Below are positions 19,587 to 31,356 of a DNA stretch of 64,000 nucleotides, piece after piece (the first letter of the stretch is position 1; the number at the start of each line of letters is the position of its first letter). The notes beneath the pieces are model-generated. The model was not told where the DNA came from. It worked only from the letters and a program-made list of their open reading frames with translations, and did no database searches. Location: the NCBI RefSeq assembly GCF_018618415.1, contig NZ_JACSMA010000001.1, forward strand, positions 620,001-684,000. The letters run 5' to 3'. Source of the stretch: Exiguobacterium sp. s146. GTDB taxonomy: Bacteria > Bacillota > Bacilli > Exiguobacteriales > Exiguobacteriaceae. The position numbers were made by a program, and so were the translations under genes.

Positions 19587-22460
19587 ATGGCTGAAAAGAA
19601 AAATGCGATCGTCATCAAAGGGGCGCGCGTCAACAACTTGAAAAACATTGATATCGATATTCCACGGGACCAGCTCGTCGTCTTGACGGGCTTGTCCGGT
19701 TCCGGGAAGTCGTCACTCGCGTTCGACACCATCTACGCCGAAGGGCAACGCCGTTACGTCGAGAGCTTATCGGCCTACGCCCGTCAGTTCCTCGGACAGA
19801 TGGACAAGCCGGACGTCGATACGATTGAGGGGCTGAGCCCGGCCATCTCGATTGACCAGAAGACGACGAGCCGCAACCCGCGCTCGACCGTCGGGACGGT
19901 GACGGAAATTTACGACTACTTACGCCTCTTGTTCGCCCGCATCGGGAAACCGGTCTGTCCGCGTCACGGCATCGAAATCTCGAGCCAGACGATCTCACAG
20001 ATGGTCGACCAAGTGATGGAGCTGCCGGAGAAAACGCGCCTGCAAATTTTGGCGCCAATCGTCTCGGGTCGCAAAGGGACGCACGTCAAAGTGTTCGACT
20101 CGCTCAAAAAGGAAGGGTTCGTCCGCGTCCGTGTCAACGGGGAGACGATTGAACTGACCGATGAGATCGAGCTCGACAAGAATAAGAAACATTCGATTGA
20201 AGTCGTCGTCGACCGCCTCGTCGTCCGTGCCGACGTCGAAGGACGTCTCGCCGACTCGCTCGAGACGGCGCTTCGCCTCGCCGATGGTCGGGCCATCATC
20301 GACAAGATGGACGGCACCGAGCTGTTGTTCAGCGAGCATCACGCCTGTCCGATTTGTGGGTTCTCAATCGGAGAACTCGAACCGCGCATGTTCTCGTTCA
20401 ACTCGCCGTTCGGCGCTTGTCCGACATGTGATGGCCTCGGCACGAAGCTCGACGTCGACCCGGAACTCGTCATCCCCGATCCGTCGAAGACGCTGAAGGA
20501 AGGTGCGGTCGTCGCCTGGCAGCCGACGAGTTCGCAATATTATCCGCAACTGCTCGCCTCGATGTGCAAACACTTCGACATCGACATGGACGTGCCGTTC
20601 GAACGGTTATCGAAGCGCGACCAAGACCTCGTCTTGCATGGGACGGACGAAGAGTCGTTCCTGTTCCGTTACGAGAACGATTTCGGACAAGTCCGGACGA
20701 ACACAATCTTCTTCGAAGGGGTGCTCCGTAACATCGAGCGTCGCTATAAAGAGACGACGTCGGACTATATCCGTGAACAGATGGAGACGTACATGGCGAC
20801 GCACGCTTGTCCGACATGTAGCGGCTACCGGTTGAAAGAAGAGACGCTCGCCGTCAAAATCACGGGCCACCATATCGGCCAAGTGACGAACTTGTCGGTC
20901 GTCAACGCCATCGACCTGTTCGATTCGATCATGACGGAACTGAGCGAAAAAGATATCGCCATCGCCCGTCTCATCTTGCAAGAGATTTGCGAGCGGCTCA
21001 GCTTCTTGAACAACGTCGGTCTCGACTATTTGACGTTGTCACGCGCCGCTGGGACGTTATCGGGCGGAGAAGCGCAACGGATTCGTCTCGCGACGCAAAT
21101 CGGTTCGCGACTCACGGGCGTGCTCTACGTCCTCGATGAACCGTCAATCGGGTTGCATCAACGGGACAACGACCGCTTGATCGCGACGCTCAAACAGATG
21201 CGCGATATCGGCAACACGCTCATCGTCGTCGAACACGATGAGGACACGATGATGGAGGCCGATTATTTGATTGACATCGGACCGGGCGCCGGGGAACACG
21301 GGGGTCAAGTCATCGCCGCCGGCACACCGAAGCAACTCATGAAAAACAAAAACTCACTGACGGGCCAATACTTGTCCGGCAAGAAATTTATTCCGCTCCC
21401 GGCCGAACGCAAAGTGCCGGACGAGCGTTTCTTGAAGATCTTGAAGGCGGAGGAGAACAATTTGAAAGGGGTCGACGTCTCGATTCCGCTCGGTATGTTC
21501 ATCGCCGTCACCGGTGTGTCCGGTTCCGGGAAGTCGACGCTCATCAACGAGATTCTGTATAAATCGCTCGCCCATCACATCAACCGGGCCAAGGCGAAGC
21601 CAGGGAAGCATAAGAAGATCGAAGGGCTCGACCATATCGATAAAGTCATCGATATCGACCAGTCGCCGATCGGACGGACGCCGCGGTCAAACCCGGCGAC
21701 GTACACCGGCGTGTTCGATGATATCCGCGACGTGTTCGCCTCGACGAATGAGGCGAAGATGCGCGGCTATAAGAAAGGCCGCTTCAGTTTCAACGTCAAG
21801 GGCGGCCGTTGCGAGGCGTGTCGTGGGGACGGAATCATCAAAATCGAGATGCACTTCTTGCCGGACGTCTACGTGCCGTGTGAAGTATGTCACGGGAAAC
21901 GCTATAACCGTGAGACGCTCGAAGTGAAATATAAAGGCAAGACGATCGCCGACGTGCTCGATATGACGATCGAGGAAGGGCTCGACTTCTTTGATAAGAT
22001 CCCGAAAATCAAGCGCAAGATTCAGACGATTTATGACGTCGGTCTTGGCTATATGAAACTCGGCCAACCGGCGACGGAACTGTCGGGCGGGGAAGCGCAG
22101 CGCGTCAAGCTCGCCTCCGAACTCCACAAGCGTTCGACCGGCAAGACGATTTACATCTTGGACGAGCCGACGACGGGACTTCACGTCGACGATATCGCCC
22201 GCCTGTTGAAAGTACTGCAACGCCTCGTCGAGAACGGGGACACGGTGCTCGTCATCGAGCATAACCTCGACGTCATCAAATCGGCCGACTACTTGATCGA
22301 CCTCGGACCTGAGGGCGGGGACGGCGGCGGAACGATCGTCGCGACCGGGACACCGGAGGAAGTCGCGGAAGTGGCGGCCTCGTATACCGGCAAGTATTTG
22401 AAGCCGGTGCTCGAGCGGGATTCAGCCCGAGCCAAACCAAAAGCAGGAAAACGGAAGTAA
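19587..22460 (+). CDS. uvrA: Excinuclease ABC subunit A
   Basis: The damage sensor of nucleotide excision repair, a dimer with two ABC ATPase modules per chain. The 957-residue product has Walker A GLSGSGKS (about 35-42) and GVSGSGKST in the second module, two signatures ([12 protein letters not shown] and [12 protein letters not shown]), and zinc-finger cysteine pairs (CPICGFS...CPTCDG and CEACRGDG...CEVCHGK). Its ATG touches the uvrB stop codon, so the two are co-translated under SOS control. Confidence 0.98.
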   Translation: MAEKKNAIVIKGARVNNLKNIDIDIPRDQLVVLTGLSGSGKSSLAFDTIYAEGQRRYVESLSAYARQFLGQMDKPDVDTIEGLSPAISIDQKTTSRNPRSTVGTVTEIYDYLRLLFARIGKPVCPRHGIEISSQTISQMVDQVMELPEKTRLQILAPIVSGRKGTHVKVFDSLKKEGFVRVRVNGETIELTDEIELDKNKKHSIEVVVDRLVVRADVEGRLADSLETALRLADGRAIIDKMDGTELLFSEHHACPICGFSIGELEPRMFSFNSPFGACPTCDGLGTKLDVDPELVIPDPSKTLKEGAVVAWQPTSSQYYPQLLASMCKHFDIDMDVPFERLSKRDQDLVLHGTDEESFLFRYENDFGQVRTNTIFFEGVLRNIERRYKETTSDYIREQMETYMATHACPTCSGYRLKEETLAVKITGHHIGQVTNLSVVNAIDLFDSIMTELSEKDIAIARLILQEICERLSFLNNVGLDYLTLSRAAGTLSGGEAQRIRLATQIGSRLTGVLYVLDEPSIGLHQRDNDRLIATLKQMRDIGNTLIVVEHDEDTMMEADYLIDIGPGAGEHGGQVIAAGTPKQLMKNKNSLTGQYLSGKKFIPLPAERKVPDERFLKILKAEENNLKGVDVSIPLGMFIAVTGVSGSGKSTLINEILYKSLAHHINRAKAKPGKHKKIEGLDHIDKVIDIDQSPIGRTPRSNPATYTGVFDDIRDVFASTNEAKMRGYKKGRFSFNVKGGRCEACRGDGIIKIEMHFLPDVYVPCEVCHGKRYNRETLEVKYKGKTIADVLDMTIEEGLDFFDKIPKIKRKIQTIYDVGLGYMKLGQPATELSGGEAQRVKLASELHKRSTGKTIYILDEPTTGLHVDDIARLLKVLQRLVENGDTVLVIEHNLDVIKSADYLIDLGPEGGDGGGTIVATGTPEEVAEVAASYTGKYLKPVLERDSARAKPKAGKRK

Positions 22461-22526
22461 GGTATAGAAATGATGAGAAACGGGAACATGATTGACGTGT
22501 AACCAAATCGAAGGGGGAAACGAACA

Positions 22527-23705
22527 GTGAAACAAGAAATGCGTGAACTGATTCTCCAGCAAGTGAAGGATGGGAAGCTGACGATTGAAGAGGGAATGAC
22601 CCAGCTCGAGCGACTCGAACGGCTCGAACCGGAGCGCGTCCAAGCGCTCGAGGAACGTCAAGAGACGGAGAAAGTCGATGCGTACTCGGTCGAGTCGCTC
22701 ACGACGAAACTGACGTCGGCCGTCGAAGGGCTCGTGACAAAACTTCGCGACAGCGACTTCTCGTTCAGCTCGAACTTCGGACCGGAAGTGACGTACTCGA
22801 AATCGTTCCCGTTCACCGGGAAAGACATCGCCCTCGACTTGTTCAACGCTTCGGCGACAATCGTCTCGTCGGACCACGACGAGTGCGAACTGATCGTCAC
22901 CGGCCGTCCGCTCCGTCAACAAGATGCGGACAAGGCGCTCGAACAGCTCCAGTCGGCGGTCAAGCACTCGGTCATCGGTGACCGTCTCGTCGTGTCGCTC
23001 CGTGACAAACTCGTCCGGGCCCACGTCGAACTGTACGTCCCACATCATCATTTCGATCACCTGCACGTGCAGACGCTCAACGGGGAAGTCCGCGCGGACG
23101 GCCTCGACGTCGAGAGCGTCCGCATCCAGACGGCGAACGGTCGAGTCGTGCTCCATGAAGTGCACGCCTCGGAGCTGCTCCTCAATACGGGGAACGGCAC
23201 GGTCGAAGTCGAAGCGGTCGAGTCTGAACTCGTCCACGTCCGGACCGGCAACGGTGCCGTCATCGTGAACGGGAAATATGACAAGGCGTCGCTCAAGACC
23301 GGCAACGGGAACATCCGGGCCGAACTCGCGACGGCACGTCCGGCCAAGTTCGAACTCGCCTCGCTCGCCGGGAACATCCGCCTCGTCTTGCCGCACGGCG
23401 TCGAGGTCGAAGGGGAGCTTGAGACGAACTTCGGTGGCCTCCACTGTAACTTGGACGAGCTCGAGTTGATCCGTGACCGGAAAGACGTCGCCCAGCGTCG
23501 TCTTGAATTCCTGTCGGGACGTGGGCAGACGCCGCGCATCGAAGTCGAGGCCGGGACACGTACCGGTACAATCGACCTCGAACACGGCTCGCTCCATACG
23601 CCGTCGACGTTCCTCGAGGAGGACAAGCACGATTCGGTCGAACCGATCGATCCCGTCGACCCGGTCAATCCGGCCGACTTGAACAACCCGTTCCATCAGC
23701 AATGA
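22527..23705 (+). CDS. DUF4097 (YvlB-like) protein
   Basis: A 392-residue protein. The N-terminal helical segment (about 1-45, ILQQVKDGKLTIEEGMTQLERL) resembles the short SHOCT-like start of B. subtilis YvlB. From about residue 95 to 345 there is a DUF4097 repeat-rich beta region with recurring NG steps (QTLNGEVRADG, QTANGRVVLHE, NTGNGTVEVE, RTGNGAVIVN, KTGNGNIRA), which suggests a beta-helix stack. There is no signal peptide. Related Bacillus proteins take part in cell-envelope stress responses, but the role is unknown. The position after uvrA and before hprK matches yvlB. Confidence 0.8.
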   Translation: MKQEMRELILQQVKDGKLTIEEGMTQLERLERLEPERVQALEERQETEKVDAYSVESLTTKLTSAVEGLVTKLRDSDFSFSSNFGPEVTYSKSFPFTGKDIALDLFNASATIVSSDHDECELIVTGRPLRQQDADKALEQLQSAVKHSVIGDRLVVSLRDKLVRAHVELYVPHHHFDHLHVQTLNGEVRADGLDVESVRIQTANGRVVLHEVHASELLLNTGNGTVEVEAVESELVHVRTGNGAVIVNGKYDKASLKTGNGNIRAELATARPAKFELASLAGNIRLVLPHGVEVEGELETNFGGLHCNLDELELIRDRKDVAQRRLEFLSGRGQTPRIEVEAGTRTGTIDLEHGSLHTPSTFLEEDKHDSVEPIDPVDPVNPADLNNPFHQQ

Positions 23706-23710
23706 CCGAC

Positions 23711-23742
23711 AACCCGAAGGCCTCTCGCCTTCGGGTTTCTTT
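23711..23742 (+). terminator. Terminator after the YvlB-like gene
   Basis: A perfect 9-bp stem CCCGAAGGC/GCCTTCGGG followed by TTTCTTT. Confidence 0.88.
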
Positions 23743-23766
23743 CAACTTGATAGAAGGAGGGATGGG

Positions 23767-24126
23767 ATGAGGCGATTCGTGTCCACGTACGGATGGATGA
23801 TGATTGCGGTGCTGTTGCTCAGTGGGTGTGACGACGAACAGCGCATCGTCAACGGGAACGAGCCGGCTGACGACGAGGCGATTGCCGTCGCTTGGGCGTA
23901 TGTGACCGCGCGCAACTGGCAAGAACCTGCACTCGATGCGGGAGCAAGTGCCGAGGTGGATCGTGTCACGGTCGATGACGGCTATGAATTGTTGGACGAT
24001 GCGTATGCGGGCACCGAGGCGCTCGCCGTCTCGTTCGAAGCGGACCCGAACAGCAGCGTCGGCGTCCCGACGATTTTGGTCGCACCGGAGTCGGATACTG
24101 TGATCGGCTATTTGCCGGGCGAATGA
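23767..24126 (+). CDS. Small putative lipoprotein
   Basis: A 119-residue product with a type II signal peptide: MRRFVSTYGWMM, a hydrophobic run, then lipobox LLLSGC with Cys near residue 21. The mature part is acidic (many D and E) with no recognised domain. A segment WAYVTARNWQEPALD suggests a small alpha/beta fold. It has AAGGAGG upstream of the start and its own terminator. The function is unknown; it is probably anchored outside the membrane. Confidence 0.7.
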   Translation: MRRFVSTYGWMMIAVLLLSGCDDEQRIVNGNEPADDEAIAVAWAYVTARNWQEPALDAGASAEVDRVTVDDGYELLDDAYAGTEALAVSFEADPNSSVGVPTILVAPESDTVIGYLPGE

Positions 24127-24140
24127 TGCAAGCATGATAG

Positions 24141-24169
24141 AACCCGAAGGCGAGCGCCTCCGGGTTTTT
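24141..24169 (+). terminator. Terminator after the small lipoprotein gene
   Basis: Arms CCCGAAGGCG and CGCCTCCGGG (one mismatch) around a two-base loop, followed by five T residues. It is very like the hairpin at 23711. Confidence 0.75.
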
Positions 24170-24175
24170 GTCATG

Positions 24176-24532
24176 TCATAGATTCATTTGATACTCCATC
24201 TGTTCCCAATCCATCATTTGACCGTCATACAGCGTGAATGAGCCGATGATGAACAAGATGAAGAGGACCGGTCCGGCGATGAGCAAGAAGATGCCGAGGT
24301 TCCGCATCGTCTTCGACCGTTTCCAATAGAAGATGATGGCGACGATCATCGATAGAAGCGACCCGGACAAGAACAAGCCGACGATGTTCAAGATGAACAA
24401 TAACAGCACCGTCTCGTTCTTCGTCGCGGCATACTCGCGCCACATGTCAAACAGTGACTTGACCAAGTAGACGAGCGCCGCAATCCCGACGATAAAAATA
24501 AAGACAATGGCAATCCAAAATAGTGAATTCAT
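24176..24532 (-). CDS. Small three-helix membrane protein
   Basis: A 118-residue product with three hydrophobic helices (about 4-28, 42-68, 77-98), a basic loop (YWKRSKTMRN) and an acidic Met-rich tail (DGQMMDWEQMEYQ). GGGAGGTG lies upstream of the start. There is no recognised family. It stands alone, leftward, between the lipoprotein gene and hprK. Confidence 0.65.
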   Translation of the reverse strand: MNSLFWIAIVFIFIVGIAALVYLVKSLFDMWREYAATKNETVLLLFILNIVGLFLSGSLLSMIVAIIFYWKRSKTMRNLGIFLLIAGPVLFILFIIGSFTLYDGQMMDWEQMEYQMNL

Positions 24533-24685
24533 GTGATTTCACCTCCCTATTCGTCTATACCCGTTCTACGGATTTGCCACAATTTAGTTTCACCCCATTT
24601 TTTCGACACGCTTCGGCTCACTTTCGTTGACGCTTCTCAAGAAGAGCTATGATACAATAATGAGCGTGAAAGGGGCAGATTACTC

Positions 24686-25624
24686 ATGCAAAATATCGTA
24701 CGCACGGCTCAACTCGTTGAGCGCTTCAAACTTCAAGTCATCGCCGGAGAAGAGGGACTTCACCGTCCCGTCGCCACACCGGACCTCAGTCGACCGGGAC
24801 TCGTCCTTGCCGGCTACTATACCCACTATGCGAAAAATCGGATTCAAGTGCTCGGGAAGACGGAGCTCACGTTTTATGCGAGCTTGTCGGAAGAGAGCCG
24901 CCGCGAGCGGGCGAAGATTTTATGCACGGAATTGACACCGGGCATCCTCATCACGCGCGGCTTCGACATTCCAAAAGAGATTGAACAGGAAGCCGAGGCG
25001 GCGAACGTACCGCTCATGCGCACGAACGCGGTGACGACGTCGATCGAGTCGCAAATCACGAACTTCCTCGAGATGGAACTTGCACCGATGACGGCGATGC
25101 ACGGCGTGCTCGTCGATATTTACGGCGTCGGCGTGCTCATCAAAGGGCAGAGCGGCGTCGGGAAATCCGAGACCGCCCTCGAACTCGTCAAGCGGGGTCA
25201 CCGCCTCGTCGCCGATGACTCGGTCGAGATTCGCCAGACCGGGGACCAGTTGCTCGTCGGTTCGGCACCGAAGCTGATTCGCCACTTGCTCGAGATTCGC
25301 GGAATCGGCATCATCGACGTCATGACGTTGTTCGGCGCCGGTGCCGTCCGGTCGCACAAGAAGATCAGCTTGATCATCAACCTGGAGAACTGGGATGCGG
25401 GCAAAGTGTATGACCGCGTCGGGCTCGATCACAACACGATGAAAATCATCGATAGCGAAGTGCCAATTTTGACGATTCCGGTCCGTCCGGGACGCAACTT
25501 GGCCGTCATCGTCGAAGTCGCGGCGATGAACTACCGCCTGCAGAACATGGGCATCAATACGGCCGAAGAGTTCGCGGAACGGCTCGCGAACGCCATCCAT
25601 GACAACGAAGGGGACATGGAATAA
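24686..25624 (+). CDS. hprK: HPr kinase/phosphorylase
   Basis: A bifunctional enzyme that phosphorylates HPr on Ser46 and removes that phosphate, controlling CcpA-dependent carbon repression. The 312-residue product has an N-terminal domain (about 1-130), Walker A GQSGVGKS (154-161), and the HprK signature region [15 protein letters not shown] near residue 205. HPr-Ser-P is the CcpA corepressor, so this gene links to the cre-like site at glpF. It overlaps lgt by one base (TAATG). A TTGACG...TATGAT pair upstream has a short 15-base spacer. Confidence 0.96.
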   Translation: MQNIVRTAQLVERFKLQVIAGEEGLHRPVATPDLSRPGLVLAGYYTHYAKNRIQVLGKTELTFYASLSEESRRERAKILCTELTPGILITRGFDIPKEIEQEAEAANVPLMRTNAVTTSIESQITNFLEMELAPMTAMHGVLVDIYGVGVLIKGQSGVGKSETALELVKRGHRLVADDSVEIRQTGDQLLVGSAPKLIRHLLEIRGIGIIDVMTLFGAGAVRSHKKISLIINLENWDAGKVYDRVGLDHNTMKIIDSEVPILTIPVRPGRNLAVIVEVAAMNYRLQNMGINTAEEFAERLANAIHDNEGDME

Positions 25625-26442
25625 TGGTAGAGCCAACGTTTGACCGCGTCGCGTTTGAAATCGGGTCGCTCCCGATCTATTGGTACGGCATGATTATCGC
25701 CTTCGGGGCGATGCTCGGCCTCATCCTCGCCTTGTTCGAGGCGAAACGGCTCAACTACGATTCAGAACGGGTCGTCGACGTCATCATCTGGTCGATTCCG
25801 ATTAGTATCGTCTTCGCCCGTATCTATTACGTTGTCTTCCAATGGGACTACTATAGCCAGAACCTCGGACAGATCATCGACATCCGTCAAGGCGGCATCG
25901 CCATTCACGGGGCCATCTTCGGGGCGCTGCTCGTCGTCGTCATCTATTGCATGCGCAAGTCGATGTCGTTCTGGAAAATCACGGACATCCTCGCACCGTC
26001 GCTTCTCCTCGGACAAGCGGTCGGACGCTGGGGCAACTTCATGAACCAAGAGGCACACGGGGCCGAGACGACGAGCCGTGTCTTGAAAGAGACGCTGCTC
26101 CTCCCGGACTGGATCGTCAACCAGATGTATATCGACGGTGCCTATTATTTGCCGACGTTCTTGTTCGAGAGCATCTGGAACATCATCGGCGTCATCTTGC
26201 TCGTCGTGTGGCGCATGGTCGGTAACCCGCCGCGCGGCTATATCTTCTTGTCGTACCTCGTCTGGTACTCGATCGGCCGCTTCTATATCGAAGGACTGCG
26301 GACCGATAGCTTGATGGCCGGTGACCTCCGGACGGCACAGCTCGTCTCGATCGCGATGATCGTGTTCGGTATCGTCATGATGATTGTCCGCCGCAAAGCT
26401 AAACGATACGATGACCCTTCAGAGAAAGGACTGTTTGATTGA
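25624..26442 (+). CDS. lgt: Prolipoprotein diacylglyceryl transferase
   Basis: The first enzyme of lipoprotein maturation. It transfers diacylglycerol from phosphatidylglycerol to the lipobox Cys. The 272-residue product has seven hydrophobic helices, IHGAIFGALL (with the conserved His of the HGG/HGA region) and the Lgt signature GRWGNFMNQEAHG. It would modify the lipoproteins at 7784 and 23767. It sits in the hprK-lgt-ppaX order of Bacillus and overlaps both neighbours by one base. Confidence 0.96.
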   Translation: MVEPTFDRVAFEIGSLPIYWYGMIIAFGAMLGLILALFEAKRLNYDSERVVDVIIWSIPISIVFARIYYVVFQWDYYSQNLGQIIDIRQGGIAIHGAIFGALLVVVIYCMRKSMSFWKITDILAPSLLLGQAVGRWGNFMNQEAHGAETTSRVLKETLLLPDWIVNQMYIDGAYYLPTFLFESIWNIIGVILLVVWRMVGNPPRGYIFLSYLVWYSIGRFYIEGLRTDSLMAGDLRTAQLVSIAMIVFGIVMMIVRRKAKRYDDPSEKGLFD

Positions 26443-27092
26443 TGGATACGCTTCTATTCGATTTGGATGGTACGTTGCTCGATACGAACCCGCTCATCAT
26501 CGCGAGTTTCCGTCATACGCTCGGGTATTACTTCCCGGACGAGACGTACCGCGATGAGGACATCTTCCCGTTCATCGGACCGACGCTCGAGAAATCGTTC
26601 AAAGCGCTCAATGAACCGGAATGGAAAGAGATGCAGGCGTTCTATCGTAGCTTCAACATCGCCATGCACGACCAACTCGTCGCCGAGTACCCGGGTGTGA
26701 TCGAAGGGTTGTACCGCCTTCACGCCAAAGGCTACAAGATGGGTGTCGTCACGTCGAAAGGCCGTCCCGTCGTCGAGCAAGGGCTACGACTGTTCAACAT
26801 CGACCACTTGTTCGACGTCGTCATCACGGCCGACGATGTCATTCATGAGAAGCCACACGCCGAACCGGTCGAGCGGGCGCTCGGCGCGCTCGGGTCGACG
26901 GCGGACCGCGCCGTCATGGTCGGTGACAACGACACGGACATCTTCAGCGGCAAGAACGCCGGCACGAAGACGGTCGCCGTCGGCTGGGCGTTGAAAGGCC
27001 GCGCGTTCTTGGAATCACTCGAGCCCGACGTCATCATCGACTCGATGGAACATTTCGAGGCGTGGCTCGACGAGGTCACGGTCCATGCGTAA
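26442..27092 (+). CDS. ppaX: Pyrophosphatase PpaX (HAD family)
   Basis: A 216-residue HAD phosphatase. The motifs are DLDGTLLDT (nucleophile Asp), VVTSKG (Thr/Ser motif), a conserved Lys in HEKPHAEPVERAL, and VGDNDTDIFSGKNAG. In Bacillus, PpaX hydrolyses the pyrophosphate made by HPr-Ser-P phosphorolysis, and its place after hprK and lgt fits that role. The ATG lies inside the lgt stop (TGATG) with AAAGGA upstream. Confidence 0.92.
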   Translation: MDTLLFDLDGTLLDTNPLIIASFRHTLGYYFPDETYRDEDIFPFIGPTLEKSFKALNEPEWKEMQAFYRSFNIAMHDQLVAEYPGVIEGLYRLHAKGYKMGVVTSKGRPVVEQGLRLFNIDHLFDVVITADDVIHEKPHAEPVERALGALGSTADRAVMVGDNDTDIFSGKNAGTKTVAVGWALKGRAFLESLEPDVIIDSMEHFEAWLDEVTVHA

Positions 27093-27567
27093 GACGGAAC
27101 GGTTTCGTCTCGACGGGCCGAACCCGCTCTGGCAGATGTATCGGACAATCCGTTTCCTCCGCGTCTTCAAGAACACGACCGTCGTCTTGATCGGCCGCTA
27201 CTTCCCATCGGTCAAAGCGAAACGCTGGTTGTACCGGACGTTCCTCGGCATGCGGATTGGAGAGTATAGTGCGCTCGCTCTCATGGTGACGCCGGACGTC
27301 ATGTTCCCGGAGCGAATCACGATCGGCCGTAACACGGTCATCGGGTTCAACTCGACGATTCTCTGTCACGAGTATCTCGTCGACGAGTATCGGATCGGGG
27401 ACGTCCATATCGGGGACGAGGTGTTGATTGGGGCGAACGTGACGATCCTGCCTGGCGTCACGATCGGTGACCGGGCCGTCATCGGTGCCGGCGCCATCGT
27501 GCATCGGGACGTCCGGCCTGGAGAGCGCGTCGTAGGCGCAAAGCTCCAAACTGTCGACACAAAATAG
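27085..27567 (+). CDS. Hexapeptide-repeat acyltransferase (YvoF-like)
   Basis: A 160-residue left-handed beta-helix protein. The hexapeptide pattern runs through the second half (ITIGRNTVIGFNSTIL, VHIGDEVLIGANVTIL, VTIGDRAVIGAGAIV). It is likely an O-acetyltransferase for a sugar or cell-surface polymer, but the substrate is unknown. It overlaps ppaX by eight bases, and the same order occurs in B. subtilis (ppaX-yvoF). The terminator of the hprK operon follows. Confidence 0.85.
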   Translation: MRKTERFRLDGPNPLWQMYRTIRFLRVFKNTTVVLIGRYFPSVKAKRWLYRTFLGMRIGEYSALALMVTPDVMFPERITIGRNTVIGFNSTILCHEYLVDEYRIGDVHIGDEVLIGANVTILPGVTIGDRAVIGAGAIVHRDVRPGERVVGAKLQTVDTK

Positions 27568-27626
27568 ACACAATTTAGCGCGAAATCATTTTGAGGTCAA
27601 GATATGTCAGTCCTCATAAAATTACT

Positions 27627-27667
27627 AGAGCGGTATCACTTTTTTTAAAGGAGATGCCGCTTTTTTG
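27627..27667 (+). terminator. Terminator of the hprK operon
   Basis: Arms AGCGGTATC and GATGCCGCT (one G-T pair) with a 15-base loop, then six T residues. The rest of 27568-27862 is AT-rich and probably holds the promoter of the TPR gene; I could not fix a clear -35/-10 pair. Confidence 0.8.
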
Positions 27668-27862
27668 TGTCTGTGGGCGCTGACACGAAACGCTCATATT
27701 TTTGTCAAAAAGCATTTATGGGACCTAGCAAAATATATTCATTATAGAAGGAATATAGTCCCGATTTTTTTTAAGTTTTTCAGTTGCCCTCACTGATTGA
27801 GTGCGGTATTCTTAACCCTGCAACTAAAAAAAGATTTAGAGATGATGTGGAGGATTTAGAAT

Positions 27863-29335
27863 ATGGAAGCGAACTATGAAGCAGTAATGACGCTACCCGA
27901 ACCAGAATCTCCGCTCGCCGCGGAGCTCCACTACTATAGAGGTCGTCGTGCGTTACGTGAAGGTCGCCTAGATGAAGCGACTTTTTTCATGGCTGAAGCC
28001 ACAGCGGCTGCAGCCCACCGCGTCGACTATCACAAACAGTACGCTGAACTGTTATTTGAAGTAGGGGAGATCTACCACGCCAATGACGTGTGGAAACGGG
28101 TGCTTGAACTCGATGAAACGTCAACCGAGGCCTTGTATCACCTTGCGAGCAACTGCGCTTATATCTCTTTATATGAAGAAGCAGCGATGTATGCGAACCG
28201 TTACCTCGAAGTCGAGGCGCACGGACGCTACGCGGACTCGGTACAATCGTTGTTGGAACTGATCGAACTCGAGCAAGAGCTCGAGGACGATGAAGAAGAC
28301 GAACTGATCACGTGGCACACCGAGGCCCAGCAGCATATCGACAAAGGCCGCCTGTTCGCCGCCAAGTCGACGCTCGAACGGTTAATCGACCGCTACCCGC
28401 GCTTTTGGCCGGCGTTCAACAACTTGGCCGTCGTCAACTTTTATCTCGGCAACGATGACGCGGCGTTCGAGACGCTCGAGCATGTGCTCGACGAGAACCC
28501 GGGCAACTTGCATGCGCTCTTGAACACAATTCTGTTGTTGCATGAAGCCGGACAATCGGACGCGGCGCTGCAACTGTCGGTCCCGCTGACACGTGTCCGT
28601 CCGCTCCAGTTCGATTTACGCTACAAACTCGCCACGACGCTCGCGCTCGTCGGTCAATACGACCGCGCGTACGAAGAACTCCGCCTGTTGAAAGAACGCG
28701 GGTTCCGTGGGGATTCACTGTTCGGGCATTGGCTCAGCGTATCCGCCTACAAGACAGGGCGTCTTGAAGAAGCGGCTACCTATTTGAACAGTGACGAGTT
28801 GAAACAATTCGAAGAGAAGAGCCCGTACGACATCCGCGACAACCTCGAGTTCCGTTCGGCGCTCGTCCAAGGCTTGCGCCAAGAAGAAGACGCGGCACGG
28901 ATCGAGATTATCCGAATCATCTCGAAGCTCGCCGATGACGAGGCGTTCGAAGCGCTCGCATTGACGGGCGGCATTACCGACAACGAGACGGTGCTCGCCT
29001 TCGCCGAGAAGTGCCGGGCCGAGATTTGCCAGGCCCCATTCAAAGGCGATGTCCGCATCAATCGGGCGTATGACGCGCTTCTGCTCGCCGAGACGGAAGT
29101 GTCGGAAGCCGAACTGATGAGCCTCGACGGCGACTTCTATGAACGCTTCGCGCGCTTGTTGCTCGCCGGCGCATCATTCGAGGACACCACGGCATCGGCC
29201 GCGGCCCTCGTCTGGATGTTCTATGCGAAGCGGGACGCCCTCATCCTCGATGACTGTGCCGATACGTTCGGTATCGATGTCGCGACGCTCACAGAGACGA
29301 TCCGTTCGTTCAAACAGACACTCGAACAAGCATAA
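27863..29335 (+). CDS. yvcD: TPR-repeat protein (YvcD-like)
   Basis: A 490-residue soluble, mostly helical protein made of tetratricopeptide-like repeats, for example LHYYRGRRALREGRLDEATF near residue 20, ALYHLASNCAYISLYEEAAM near 95 and AFNNLAVVNFYLGNDDAAFE near 180. An acidic segment (LEQELEDDEEDE, about residue 140) divides them. TPRs bind partner proteins; the partner is unknown. Its position just before trxB matches B. subtilis yvcD. GGAGG lies ten bases before the start. Confidence 0.82.
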   Translation: MEANYEAVMTLPEPESPLAAELHYYRGRRALREGRLDEATFFMAEATAAAAHRVDYHKQYAELLFEVGEIYHANDVWKRVLELDETSTEALYHLASNCAYISLYEEAAMYANRYLEVEAHGRYADSVQSLLELIELEQELEDDEEDELITWHTEAQQHIDKGRLFAAKSTLERLIDRYPRFWPAFNNLAVVNFYLGNDDAAFETLEHVLDENPGNLHALLNTILLLHEAGQSDAALQLSVPLTRVRPLQFDLRYKLATTLALVGQYDRAYEELRLLKERGFRGDSLFGHWLSVSAYKTGRLEEAATYLNSDELKQFEEKSPYDIRDNLEFRSALVQGLRQEEDAARIEIIRIISKLADDEAFEALALTGGITDNETVLAFAEKCRAEICQAPFKGDVRINRAYDALLLAETEVSEAELMSLDGDFYERFARLLLAGASFEDTTASAAALVWMFYAKRDALILDDCADTFGIDVATLTETIRSFKQTLEQA

Positions 29336-29370
29336 AGATAGACGATACCTCCCTAGGTTTCTTATACTGA

Positions 29371-30357
<987 letters not shown>

Positions 30358-30365
30358 CAGGAGAC

Positions 30366-30406
30366 AGAAGGGATTGCGGGCAACCGCAATCCCTTCTCTT
30401 TTTTTC
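30366..30406 (+). terminator. Terminator after trxB
   Basis: A perfect 14-bp stem AGAAGGGATTGCGG/CCGCAATCCCTTCT with a GCAA loop, then CTTTTTTT. Confidence 0.95.
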
Positions 30407-30482
30407 AGGCGTTCGTTATACTAAAGACAGAAGAGAGCTACACACACGGCTCGGTTGTCAATTTTAAGGGGGCGTCAGTGAC

Positions 30483-31355
30483 ATGGAAGACTTTAAAGGA
30501 TTAGAAGAATTGATTATCATCAGCGGGATGAGCGGGGCCGGGAAATCGGTCGCGATGAACAGCTTTGAGGACCTCGGCTATTTTTGCGTCGACAACTTGC
30601 CGCCGGTCTTGTTGCCGCAATTGATTGACGTCATCAGCTCGGTCCGGCCGAAAATCGCCGTCGCCATCGATACGCGCACGCGCGACTTCATCGACAGCCT
30701 GTTCATCGTCATCGACGACTTGGAACAGAAGAACGTGCATCCGCACTTGCTCTATCTCGACACACGGGACGAAGTGCTCGTACGTCGCTATAAAGAGACG
30801 CGCCGGTCGCATCCGCTCGCCCCGGAAGACGCGCCGCTCGTCGGCATCGGTCTCGAGCGCTCGTTGCTTGAAGGTTTCCGTGACCGGGCCCATACGCTCT
30901 ATGATACGACCGACTTGAAGCCGCAGATGCTCAAAGACCGCATCTTGCTCCAATTCAACGAGGAACGAATCCCGTTCACGGTCAACTTCATGTCGTTCGG
31001 GTTCAAGCACGGCGTCCCGCTCGACATCGATTTGTTGTTCGACGTCCGCTTCATCACGAACCCGTTCTATATCCCGGAGCTCCGTCCGCTCACCGGGCAG
31101 ACGGAAGAAGTCCAGACGTACGTCATGTCGCACCCCGAGGCGCGGGCGTTCTATAAGAAACTGATCGACATGCTCGAATTCCTGTTGCCGCAGTACAAGC
31201 GCGAAGGGAAGACGCAAGTCGTCGTCGCCTTCGGCTGTACGGGCGGGAAGCACCGCTCGATCACATTCGCCGAGAAAGTGTCGGCCCATTTCGCCGAGCG
31301 CTATAACGTCAAGACCGTCCATCGCGACCTCGCGCATGCGACGAAGGAGAAATAA
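30483..31355 (+). CDS. rapZ: RNase adapter/nucleotide-binding protein RapZ (YvcJ)
   Basis: A 290-residue P-loop protein with Walker A GMSGAGKS (15-22), FCVDNLPP, and a C-terminal domain with [11 protein letters not shown] near residue 246. In E. coli, RapZ guides RNase E to the sRNA GlmZ. In B. subtilis, YvcJ hydrolyses GTP and affects competence, which is of interest given comK in this window. It is the first gene of rapZ-yvcK-whiA. Confidence 0.95.
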   Translation: MEDFKGLEELIIISGMSGAGKSVAMNSFEDLGYFCVDNLPPVLLPQLIDVISSVRPKIAVAIDTRTRDFIDSLFIVIDDLEQKNVHPHLLYLDTRDEVLVRRYKETRRSHPLAPEDAPLVGIGLERSLLEGFRDRAHTLYDTTDLKPQMLKDRILLQFNEERIPFTVNFMSFGFKHGVPLDIDLLFDVRFITNPFYIPELRPLTGQTEEVQTYVMSHPEARAFYKKLIDMLEFLLPQYKREGKTQVVVAFGCTGGKHRSITFAEKVSAHFAERYNVKTVHRDLAHATKEK

Positions 31356-31356
31356 G

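Noticed and set aside
22422-23702. 426-codon open frame antisense to the YvlB-like gene
   Set aside because: Shadow of a GC-biased gene with no ribosome binding site. The sense frame has clear DUF4097 repeats.
23711-24169. Near-identical hairpins as a mobile repeat
   Set aside because: Both lie right after stop codons and end in T runs, so they are ordinary terminators that share a CCCGAAGGC stem.
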